Under the pieces are notes generated by a model. That model saw nothing but the letters and a program-made list of their open reading frames with translations. It was not told where the DNA came from and searched no databases. Positions 12,313 to 21,953 of a DNA stretch of 64,000 nt are shown here, in pieces (the first letter of the stretch is position 1; each line of letters opens with the position of its first letter). The stretch is from positions 337,135 to 401,134 of the forward strand of contig CAUEEP010000865.1 of NCBI GenBank assembly GCA_958450365.1. Direction: 5' to 3'. The position numbers were made by a program, and so were the translations under genes. This DNA comes from Mesorhabditis belari. Lineage: Eukaryota; Nematoda; Chromadorea; Rhabditida; Rhabditidae.

Positions 12313-12401
12313 TTTCTTAACGGTTTTGAGGACCCAGGTATTTCCTTTCTTTTCCCTTATCTTTCCTTCTTTATCTTGGCAAGTTAAGATACCTAATAGC
12401 C

Positions 12402-12464
12402 CCGTGGTTATAGCAATTGCCCGGAAAACAAAAGGTCGAGGGTTCAACCCCCTCTCCGGAAATC
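12402..12464 (+). other. tRNA-like sequence (possible tRNA-derived repeat)
   Basis: TAGCCCCGTGGTTATAGCA resembles a pol III A box and D arm, and GAGGGTTCAACCCCCTC forms a perfect 5-bp T stem with a TTCAACC loop. The 3' acceptor strand TCCGGAA has no partner upstream, so it is not a standard functional tRNA. It lies in the VPS37-ARPC4 spacer. Confidence 0.45.
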
Positions 12465-12994
12465 TACTTTTTCACTCCTTTATTAACCTTAAAAATTGTA
12501 AGCTTATTATATTTTTCGTTAACACTCAGCAAAACTCTCAAATAATTTATTGTTTCAGTTTCGCGTGATTTTTGAAAATGCTTCTGTACATTTTTTTTCT
12601 TTTCTGATTTGCTCAAAAACGTCCAGTTCTTTTTTGGTGTTTTCTTTCTACTTCCTCGACTTTGTTTCCCAGTTGTTGCCAAGATTCTTTTGACGGGGTA
12701 TGTGATTATTTCTTCAACGAAAAAGTATTTACTTCTTTGCTAGTCTGAGTCCTATTGAAAGTATCGCGTCCTTATCTTTATGTTTACTCGGCAAATTACG
12801 GTTCAATAAAGATATTTCATTTGTGCGGGAATTTTTGATATTGGTTATTACCAAAATTAGAAATTGCCTCGATTTTTTGTGACTCTCTTTTAAATGGTCT
12901 AACTTTCAAAAGCCAGTATTTCTCACAAGCTATTTAGAAACTTTGATAAGATTTTCAAACTTCAGGTAAACCGGGTCCCGTTGAATCAGTAGAA

Positions 12995-13635
12995 ATGAGC
13001 GCCACGCTGGCACCCTACCTGGATGCTGTCAAGTCGACTCTTCAGGCAGCTCTCTGTCTCGAGCAGTTTAGCTCACAGGTTGTCGAGCGACACGACAAAC
13101 CCGGAAGTCGAGGTGCAAACATCGAAGGAATTGCTGATGACTCCCGTCGTAGTTGCACGCAACAAGCTCGAACGAGTGCTCATCGAGCCTTCCGTCAACT
13201 CGGTTCGCATCTCATTGGCCATCAAACAATCCGGACGACATTGAACGCATTCTAGCGCACAAGTTCACGGTGCGTATTGTTTATTATATTAAGAACGTTA
13301 TAATTTTAAGGATTATATACAAGTATATTAAGGATATATGCACAACTATCACTGTCTGTTTATTGTGTATTTACTTTTTACTAATAGATAAAATTTAGCG
13401 TTTCATGTGTCAACGAGCCGACAACTTTGTGATTTTGAGAAGGAAACCGATAGAGGGATACGACATCTCGTTTCTCATCACAAACGTGCACACCTCGTCG
13501 ATGTACAAGCACAAGCTGGTCGATTTCCTAATTCATTTTATGCAAGAAATCGACAAGGAGATCAGCGATATGAAGTTGGCTTTGAATGCCAGAGCGCGTG
13601 TGAGTGCCGAAGAGTTCCTCAAACGATTCAATTGA
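12995..13635 (+). CDS. ARPC4: ARPC4, 20-kDa subunit of the Arp2/3 complex (two +1 frame breaks)
   Basis: Exons 12995-13269 and 13399-13635 encode a protein matching ARPC4 along its whole length: [77 protein letters not shown] and [17 protein letters not shown]4 is a core subunit holding ARPC2 and the actin-related proteins in the actin-branching complex. The expected length is about 169 residues, against 168 in human. Exon 1 has 275 bases where 273 would keep frame. Homology places one surplus base at about 13103 (CCC GGA, resuming GAA GTC) and another at about 13233 (TCC GGA, resuming GAC GAC). It is a frameshifted pseudogene, an assembly error, or a gene that uses +1 shifting. Exon 2 is perfect. 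TTCAG at 12961-12965 may accept a spliced leader. Confidence 0.9.
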
Positions 13636-13909
13636 AAGAGTACAACTGATGAAGTGAATAATGTTGCAACTCAGGCCGATCAAAAAAAATGTCAATTTTG
13701 CCCACCTGTTTCTTTTTCCATTTTGTGTGCTTGGATGCTCATTTCTTCTATGTGTCTTATTCATGTCGTTGTGACCAATGAGTGATTTTTCGATGTTTCT
13801 TGGCTTTACGATTTGCTTGTGTATTTTGTAATCTCATCATTTATTGATTGTGTGCTTATTTATTTATTTTTTTTTTTAAATTATGCGGTTTATATAAATG
13901 GCTTAAGGA

Positions 13910-14782
13910 ATGTTATCAGCGTTGGCCCGTGGACGAGTCGGATTGGCGGCGACAAGGAGACTTGCAACACTTCGGGAAAAAGGTTGGGGTTTTGTCATAG
14001 ATAAAGAAATGTACGAAAGTCCATGCGAGTAATTAAACTATTTTTTTTTATTTTAGCTGGCCAAAAGGATCCGCTGGAACGATACGAACCAAAATTTGAG
14101 GATCCACGAGAATATCCAGAGTAAGTAACGCTTTTGGTTCATAACAAAATTCCTTTTTAGATTTCCAGTTCTCAATGTCAGACTTCAAGGATACGATTTT
14201 GTGCCACTCGAAAAATATCAATCATTTGTGGACAAGATAGCACGAAGGTTCAACTTTCCTATTGTTGAAAGGTTTGTTTACAATAATACCACTATGCTTT
14301 TTTAAGCCTTCAGTTTACAACCAATCTTCATTGATTTCTAGTTACGCTGTTGCGGCTCAAACATGTCGTGCGCTCACTTACAAGCCTCAATCAACGATAG
14401 TCGCTGATGAAATCGAATTGGCTGTGTATGATCGAGTAGTAAGTTTTAAAATGTCAATATTATTTTTTTCACAGTAATGCACTTTTTGTTTCAGGTGCGA
14501 ATAGGTCCAGTACCAGCGCCGAAACTTCAACTTTTCACGCAAATGATTAGAGCACATTGTCCTGTTGGAGTAACGGTAAGTTTCATAGAATTTCCACCAA
14601 ACATTGTTTTTTAGATTACGATAAAAGAAGCAACGCGAGAAGACGAACAATACCGATACATCCCCGACTTGATGTTGAAAGAAAAGCAAGAAGAATTAAA
14701 AAAGTTTGGACAATCCGATCGTTCGAAAAAAATCTTGGATGGGAATAGTTTAGAATGTTGTAAGATTTTTTCTTTGTTATAG
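13910..14782 (+). CDS. MRPL48: Mitochondrial large ribosomal subunit protein mL48 (MRPL48-like)
   Basis: Six exons (13910-13982, 14057-14120, 14161-14271, 14342-14438, 14495-14575, 14615-14782) give about 197 residues in frame. The N-terminus (MLSALARGRVGLAATRRLAT) is rich in Arg and Ala without acidic residues, as in a mitochondrial presequence. The middle (FPVLNVRLQGYDFVPLEKY, then VDKIARRFNFPIVESYAVAA) matches the S10-like fold of mL48. The rest continues with YDRVVRIGPVPAPKLQLFTQ, and the end is lysine-rich (LMLKEKQEELKKFGQ). The last dozen residues (NSLECCKIFSLL) look less conserved, and the true stop could differ. It starts 275 bp after ARPC4 and ends 170 bp before the Josephin gene, a spacing that fits an operon. 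Confidence 0.8.
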
Positions 14783-14935
14783 GTATTTTTAGTTTTATGT
14801 ACATTTCTAGACGATTGTTATTGCTGGTTCATTTTATTGTTGCATGGATAAAGCTGATCTCATCAAAAGTGAAATTATGAAAAGAATATCGTATGTCAAA
14901 AATTTCTGTACAAGCCTTGGCCATATTTTTAATAT

Positions 14936-14945
14936 TTGTTTTCAG
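14936..14945 (+). promoter_or_regulatory. Probable trans-splice acceptor of the Josephin gene
   Basis: TTTGTTTTCAG ends six bases before the ATG, with only 170 bp to the upstream stop codon. This is a typical place for SL2-like addition to a downstream operon gene. Confidence 0.6.
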
Positions 14946-14951
14946 ATTTCG

Positions 14952-15921
14952 ATGAACTCGCTCTATCACGAAAAGCAAAGCCGACAATTTTGTCTCGTTC
15001 ATTGCCTGAATGCACTCCTTCAAAAGAAAGCGTTCTCAGCGGAAAGTGCTGATGAGATTTGCTATCAATTGAATGAGAGTCGACTGCGTGATGGCAGCGA
15101 TGGCAGCCTATCGGTGGGGGCTTTATTTTTCAGACGAGCACATGCACAAACTCCGCCTGTCTGTTATACCTCTAGCTCTATGTTTGTCCGTGATTTACTC
15201 ATCTAACGTTATCAACGTTAACGTTACCGTTATTAACAAATAAATTTTAGCCTGGAACGCTGTCGTGGCACCTAGGTCGATGGTTTAATCCACACAGGTA
15301 ATTGTATTTTTGCTTTTCTTAAAAATCTTTTATTAACGGTTAAGAAAACCCGGATCCAAACGTCGAAAAATTAACCATGCAATTTGGATACCTTTTTCCA
15401 GTATTATAGATCATGGATCGGTCTCGGAAATTACGATGTAAATGTCCTGATGGCGGCCTTGGAGTTGCACGATATGGAGGCTACATGGTTCGATCGGCGG
15501 AAAGCAGCTGATGAAATTCCATTCAACGAGGTGACTTTTTCATTTGTTTTCTCCAACGAATTACCCGTTACAGATACACGGTTTGATATTCAACATACCA
15601 TCTACTTCGTTTATCCCATTTTGGAATGGCCGACATTGGTTTACGATTTTACGGTATTATTCTGATTTTAGTAGTTACATTTTGTTTTTTAGATAAGCCA
15701 ATAAAAAGATTTTCAGCGTTGTTTTACTTTTTTTCAGAGCAGTTTTATATTTAGCTTAACTTGTAAAATTTAAATTTAGACTTGATGACGGCTCTTTCGT
15801 GAATTTGGATTCAAAGCTAAAGAAACCCGAGCCAATCGCCGACATTTTGGAGTTCTCGAGAAATATTCTGCAAAACGAGAAGAACCAATTGATATTGGTG
15901 CGAAAACAGAATGTACATTGA
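14952..15921 (+). CDS. JOSD: Josephin-domain deubiquitinase (JOSD1/2-like)
   Basis: Five exons (14952-15113, 15251-15297, 15410-15530, 15574-15653, 15780-15921) join in frame to about 183 residues, close to human JOSD2 (188). YHEKQSRQFCLVHCLNALLQ holds the catalytic Cys (C14), NGRHWFTILR the catalytic His and FVNLDSKLKKP the third active-site residue. GLGNYDVNVLMAALE is the diagnostic Josephin signature. The enzyme cleaves ubiquitin chains and is cytosolic. Compared with human there is a small insertion (PGTLSWHLGRWFNPHR) encoded by exon 2. Exon 3 uses TATTATAG rather than the closer TTTTTCCAG, because only the former keeps frame. It is the last gene of the plus-strand run. Confidence 0.9.
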
Positions 15922-16067
15922 ATTTGCGTATCGCTGTGATCACTTTGACTCGTGTATTGGTCATTACCCTGTGAAATTGCTGTAGATATTATGCTTGAAG
16001 TTTTCTTGGAATAAATTTAATAGCAGTTATGAAGAAATTTGCGAGATAAATTACGATCGATCGATAT

Positions 16068-18660
16068 TTAGTAGCCGCCATTGAGGCCGTTGTAGGAGTT
16101 GACCTGAATCTGGATAGTCGATTCTTTAATCGAAACTTGGAATCACTTTGATCCCAAATCGAGACGTATCCTTTTTAGTTTTGGACCTGTCTTTAATCGG
16201 CTACTGTAATCCTTTTGGGCCTAGTAAGCTACTTGCTAGCCAACGTGTAGCCGAAGAGGATTGGGGTAGCTTATTATGGTCCATTTCCCACTCACCCCCG
16301 AGCTCCTGGCCGGACATGGGCAATAAGCAGCATCTCCTCCCGGTGCTCCATCTCTGCCCGGCTCTCCGTCTTTTCCATCCAAACCCGGCTCTCCATCATT
16401 ACCCGGGCTACCGGCTGGACCTGGTGGACCATCGAATCCTGGCTAAAATTGTAATTTATATTTGCAATCTTTTTTAACAAACCTCTCCAGGTAATCCATT
16501 TTCTCCTTTGTTCCCGCGGGCTCCTTGTCGACCAGGACGGCCCGGACGACCCGGTTTACCGATTGACTGAAGCTGGTATATTTTTATGCTTGCATAATTT
16601 TGTCAGCTTCCGTTCAACGGTAGTATAACTATGCCGAAAAAGAATTCTGCGTCAATATCAGTACCTATCAAAAAGCAAGGTGCAAGATATTCAGTCTGGC
16701 ATACTGTACTGTAAGATAAAGAAATTGATCTGAATATCTTTTACATCTTAAGTACCGCGGTATCTTTCCTTTCACTCACCCGTCTCCCATTGAGTCCAGG
16801 GGCCCCTGGGCTTCCTGGGACTCCAGGTGCTCCGGGTAGTCCTTCGTCTCCTGGGTCTCCTCGATCTCCTATAGTGAATTATATTTATGGTTAAATATCT
16901 ACTAACTAAGCAATATTGTTACTAGACCCAAAACATAATTCTTCTACCTCTTTTTTTTCTTACCTCTTTCTCCTCGTTTTCCTGGATGTCCCTTGACTCC
17001 CGGTCGGCCATCGTAGCCAGGTCGTCCCGCGGGGCCCTCTGGTCCCTGGAAAAGATAATTTTAGTTCTAGGTTACTTTATTTTTTAGTATAATTATCAAA
17101 ATTTAATACTTTCCATATTTCTTAAACAAACCGGTGGTCCTGGTGGTCCTTGTGGACACTGAATGCACTCTCCTTCGCTGACAATATTCGAGTAACCACT
17201 TCGACCCTTCTGCCCGGGTTCTCCCGGAGTACCATCATCGCCTGGTTCTCCTAAAGATAGATTTTATAAAAAATATAAAAAATATAATATAATTACTTTG
17301 TGGGCAAATTTTTCGATTAAAAAATAGCAAGTCGTAGGGCCTAGTTACTTTTTTTAGGCATACTGTGGTGAGAAAGGATACTGGCATCAGAGGAGTTTAC
17401 AGTAAGACCCGTGGAGGCCTAACCTATTACATTGGGCTACGGTAATTGGTTACAGTTGCAGTTACAGTAATTTGAAAGTAAATAATTTTCTGTACTCTTT
17501 GAAAGTTTCGAGTTTCAACTGAAACGACTCGTAACTCTGATTCTACAAAACATCGTTTTGTGTCGCCAAAATGAAGCAAGTTTATATTCCTATGCGTTGA
17601 AAATTTTCAAATCCATTGCCAATCGGCAGGGCTATCCAAAAAATCAAAAGCCATGACTAGCCAAGCAAAAAGCTTTCAATTGACCTTGGTCTGGATTTTC
17701 AACCTTACTGTTGCTTTTGGCCTAAAGCTTAAAGCTTGGCCTGACGAGAAATTGAGCAACAAATTGGCTTGTCTTGGCTTTGTCTGGCCTGAAAAATCGA
17801 CCCTAGGAATGAGTCATTGTCTTTCTCAATCTTACAGCTTCATCGGCCAGGCTTTTCCCCAAAAACTCACCCGATTCCCCTTTTGGTCCGGGTGGTCCAA
17901 CAGGACATCCATGATCGTGATGTTCTCCGCAATTGCAATTCTCTAATTTCTTCTCGGCGCCTCTTTTGGATCTCTAAGAGTGTAGAAAAATTTGTTATTT
18001 GAAAGCTATCTTAAAGAATAGATTTCATAAAGGCATTGTTTAAAGCTAGAAATGATATCATTCGATAAATTTTATTTAGAGTATGGGTTTAAAGATGAAT
18101 TGAATAAAGTAGTAGTCAGAAAAATGCTAGTTTTAATTCTAGTCGGCCTTTGGCTGTGATTGAGTCAATTAGTTTTGTTCTTGTTTAAAACGATAGAATT
18201 TTGATATTGAAATTCCACCGAAAAGCCGGAAAGGAGCTCACTTTGAAACTTGAAAAATAGTTGCAAGTAAAGATTTGTGAAACAGTGGTTTGATCGCGTA
18301 AAATCGTTTTAATTTATAGAAATTGTATTCTGTAAAGTTTCAATGCCAAACCTGGCTAGGCGTGCTCATCGAGATCTGCGTCAACATGTTCCCCCACGCC
18401 TCGTTTGCGTAATTCTAAAGAAGGCTCATTTTGAGATTTGTCGGTTTCAAAATTGCCCCCTCCTATCTGTATGAACTAACTCTAATAAACGACCAATCAT
18501 AAACACTTATTACCTGAAACTCTCCCATATTCTCCTTTGTTTCCTCATGAAAATTGTTGATATCCCAGGCGAGATGTGCGCAAAGGATCAACACAACAAT
18601 CATGCATAAACCGCTTCCCATTGTGGCCACACTTGCCACCAGGTTCGTCGTTGAGCCCAT
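16068..18660 (-). CDS. Cuticle collagen
   Basis: Eight exons read on the minus strand (18660-18514, 17973-17871, 17250-17132, 17045-16964, 16868-16780, 16566-16483, 16442-16296, 16103-16068) give about 268 residues with no frame break. The N-terminal exon has a hydrophobic membrane segment ([18 protein letters not shown]) as in nematode cuticle collagens. An RSKR furin-type site follows, then a Cys cluster ([19 protein letters not shown]), Gly-X-Y blocks interrupted by [13 protein letters not shown] and by SI, and the conserved end [13 protein letters not shown] with a short final exon ending in NGGY. The protein is secreted, trimerises and is cross-linked into cuticle. A TTTCTAG acceptor just upstream of the ATG suggests trans-splicing. 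It converges on the Josephin gene (about 150 bp apart). Confidence 0.92.
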
Positions 18661-18674
18661 CGTTGGTTTGTCTA

Positions 18675-19712
18675 GAAACACGGGTCATGGAAAACCCCAA
18701 GAACCAGAAAGCTTGGCAAATAATAAGTTAAGAAATGAAGGATTTATAAGCTAATAAAATTGATTTGTTTAAATAGAAGAAGGAAAAGTTGAAACTACAA
18801 ATTGAGCGATCTCAAAGTTTGAGTTTCAAATGGCTCAGTAACAAAGTTCGATTCGATTTCCGATTATGATAGTGTCATAAGCTGTTTTGCCAAAATGACA
18901 ACTCGTCAAAATCTCGGTTTCAGGTTTTAAAAATAGATTTTTTAAAGCAAATTTTCAAACAACTGAACAAAATGTATCGTAGAAAAAAGAATCCCGATTT
19001 TTCAACATAAAAAAAATGTTAAACTTGAACACAGCAAATATTCTAATAGTGGTTCATGAAAAAGTGGCTCACTTTGCGTACCATTAGCAGGCGCCGGTCG
19101 CTGAGAACGGCTTATAATGGTTTGAAGCAAAAATCGGATTTTGCTGAGGGCTGGAATACTCCTTTAATGCAAAAATCACGTTTCAAGTTTTTTTTTTTAC
19201 TTTGGAGATAAAACTAAACCCTAATCAAACTGATATGGTGAAATGGAAATGGTTTGACTTTTAGTTAAAGAAAATTTTAAGCAACTCTTCCGGCTGCACT
19301 AAAAATTCGAAATAATAGACAGAGCGCATTTAAACGAAACGAATAAAAACGTGTTTCAACTTTAACGGCGACAAGCAAACATTTTGACAAGTTTAGTTTG
19401 CTTGATTCCTTATATATTCCCCTCACCGAAAACCCATTCACGGTCATAACACCATTCGGGAAAGGGGAATGAGGAAAAAGAACCCTTTTCATTACCCATT
19501 TTTCCCCCATCCTTATGGTTTTATGTGTAGCCGATCCTCTCCCTTCATTCATCCATTCAGACATTCGGTCCGTGTTTATGAATTTCGATTTTATTTATGT
19601 TTCTGGGATAATGACACTAGTAATTTTGGATTATTGCCTGGAAACTAATGACGCTAAAGATTTTCCAGCAAAAATTTTCATTTTTTATCAGATTCTAATC
19701 AAATCAATATAG
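18675..19712. other. Collagen upstream region, no gene seen
   Basis: About 1 kb of AT-rich sequence between the collagen start and the mariner element. It probably contains the collagen promoter, but I cannot point to a specific element. Confidence 0.4.
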
Positions 19713-20957
19713 TAGGTTGAGGAAAAAGTAATGTCGCTTTTTGTCACAAAATTGTTTAGTGCTAAAAACATAAACAAACGCACATCAATCAATGAGATAT
19801 TCTCCATTATTATTGATGACTTGTTCCCATCTTCGTCGCAAGTCCCTGATCCCATCCTCAAAAAAATGGCGAGTTTTCGAGCCAAAAATAAGTGTCGACT
19901 GCTTTTTTGATCTGTGCATGATTCTCGAACTTTTCTCCCATAAGAAAACTCTTCAACGACCGAAACAAAAAATAATCTGAAGGGGCCAGGTCCGGACTAT
20001 AAGGTGCGTGGGGCAGAAGTTTCCAACCAAGCTCGTCGATTTTTTGGTGAGTGATTTTTGCAGTGTGAGGTTTTGCATTATCATGCAAAAATAGCACTTT
20101 TGATGTTTCAACACCCAATTTCTTTAAAGCCTCGTTAACTCTCATCAACCGTTTTGAATAAAGATCAGCGGTGACAGTTTCTCCCGAATTCAACAACTCA
20201 TAATACACCAAACCTTTTGTATTCAACCAACAGCAACGCATAAGTTTCTTTCCATGAATACCGAGTTTTGAAGTTTGTTGTGGGGGTTGACCTAGAGAAA
20301 GCCACTGATTCTTGTGCTTCACATTCTCATATTGAATCCATGTTTCATCAGATGTTAAAATTCTTCCTCAAAAATCATGAGATTTGCCTTTTTGAAGCAA
20401 AGTAGAGCTAACGATAACACGAGTTGTTTTGTTGCCTTGAGTCAGTTCACGAGGAACCCATCTTCCGCAGTGAATTGTTTTTCCTAATTGATGTAAGTGA
20501 TTGTCGATTGTTTTTTGGTCGATCCCAAATTTGTCCGCTAACTCACGAGTGGTAAGGGTTGGATTGAGTTCAATGGCATCAAGCCCTGATCTGAAATCTC
20601 TTGGGGTCGTCCTCGTCTTGGAAACTTTCATCTCCATCTTTGAAGCGCTGAAACCATCTTTGGCATTGTCTTTCGCTAATGCTGTTTTCCCCAAAAACTT
20701 CAATGATTGTCCGATGCGATTCAGCCGCGGATTTCCCTTGTTTAAAATCATACCACAAAGCGGCTCGAAGTCGAAACTTTTCGTCTTGCATTTTGTACCT
20801 GAAAATATTATTAAATTTGTAAAAATTTGTAAAAGTCAAATATATGAAAGTATAGAGCGTCTAGCTGATATCTATTTGAAAAAATCGCATAAGCAAAGAA
20901 CTGGAAAATTGCCAACAACGGGAATTCAAAACCGACATTACTTTTTCCTCAACCTAA
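19713..20957 (-). mobile_element. Decayed mariner element
   Basis: The terminal inverted repeats are TAGGTTGAGGAAAAAGTAAT on the left and its complement ending CCTCAACCTA on the right, flanked by TA. The length of about 1.25 kb is usual for mariner. It carries a broken transposase on the minus strand. Its right end is inserted in the last exon of the minus-strand gene at 20.9-21.6 kb. Confidence 0.9.
19858..20791 (-). pseudogene. mariner transposase pseudogene
   Basis: The reading starts at 20791 (MQDEKFRLRAALWYDFKQGK) with the mariner helix-turn-helix region and continues with LDAIELNPTLTTRELADKFG. The catalytic pieces SDETWIQYENVKHKNQW, FLHDNAKPH and YSPDLAPSDYFLF preserve the DD34D residues. 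The pieces lie in three frames, with breaks near 20600 (after DEDDPKRF) and near 20360-20370, so no full protein can be made. Confidence 0.85.
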
Positions 20958-21563
20958 TAGAAACAAACACCAACAGGCTTTTTCCATGGAGAGTCAACAC
21001 GTAAAATTGATAAAGTTGCTCGGGAGAGAAGTTTTCCTTTTGGTGGACATCTTCATTTAACTCGTCATCGAAGTAAACATAATCAATCTAAAAACAAAAC
21101 TGTAGTAGTTTCAATTGGTTTTCAAAACAAAAATTATCCTCAAAATATGTATGTAAAACATTCGGCTTTCAAATTACGTCAAATTCGTTGTGTTGTGCTA
21201 AAATAAGGAAAAGTAATTTTTTACATCATTGTTTCAAACTGTCACCGATTTATTCTTTCTTTCCGCTAGGAAAGCCCTTGGAAAAGCAAGAGTTAAATTC
21301 TAAAGTTAACGTTAAAGCTTTTACTTGAGAAAATCTCTCCCTTTTTTGAGATCCCAATCTCGCGAGTTTTCACTGTTAAGTCATCAGCGGAAAGTGGAGG
21401 GGTTTCTCGATGAAGAAGACTCGTTGAAGCTATGCTTATTGTAACCATTCCATACGTGAAATGACTGTCTCGTTTATTGGACTAGACCCTATGTTGAGAT
21501 CTGAATTTTGTAATTGTTGTTACCTTTATTTAACGGAGTTGCGGAGTTGATGATTTCGGCCAT
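20938..21563 (-). CDS. Small gene of unknown function cut at its 3' end by mariner
   Basis: Exon 3 (21087-20938, acceptor TTTTTAG) reads IDYVYFDDELNEDVHQKENF, then SPEQLYQFYVLTLHGKSLLV and a hydrophobic end. Without the insertion it would run a few codons (about TILI) to a stop; with it, reading enters the mariner terminal repeat and stops after RLRKK. Exon 1 is probably 21563-21535 (MAEIINSATP), after a TTCAG acceptor. The middle exon near 21360-21486 has an uncertain frame: several readings are open only in part, and joining them would need +1 shifts like those in other genes here. A gene is likely because of splice signals and codon character; the family is unknown. It follows the TBC gene by 390 bp. 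Confidence 0.45.
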
Positions 21564-21953
21564 TCCTGCGCCGACTTTGTGGAGTCCGACCAGTTGCAGC
21601 GGCTGAATTTTTGAATTGTTGTCTTGTTGGTTTATTTGAGTAATTCAATTGTAGTAATTCAACAATTCAACACAAATGCTTTAAGGTAGATTTTTCCAGC
21701 TAATTTTCTGTTTTTGTAGAAATTTCTAGAGGGCGTACTTTTAGTCCTTGGCTTGATAAATTGATATACCATTAATCTCGACTGCTTAGTGATTACTATT
21801 TGTTATTGGAGTGAAAAAAGCACAAATCAACTTAGTATTTAATATTCCTTAATATAAAAAAAGTGAGAGACATTAAATATGCACCAAAAACGACGAAAGC
21901 ACTCACTATTCTTATTACTCACAAAGTAGGTTATTTCTTTACAATTCAAATTG

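Noticed and set aside
13813..14004. Plus-strand 63-codon frame with a hydrophobic start
   Set aside because: It overlaps the MRPL48 presequence exon in another frame and reads through its intron.
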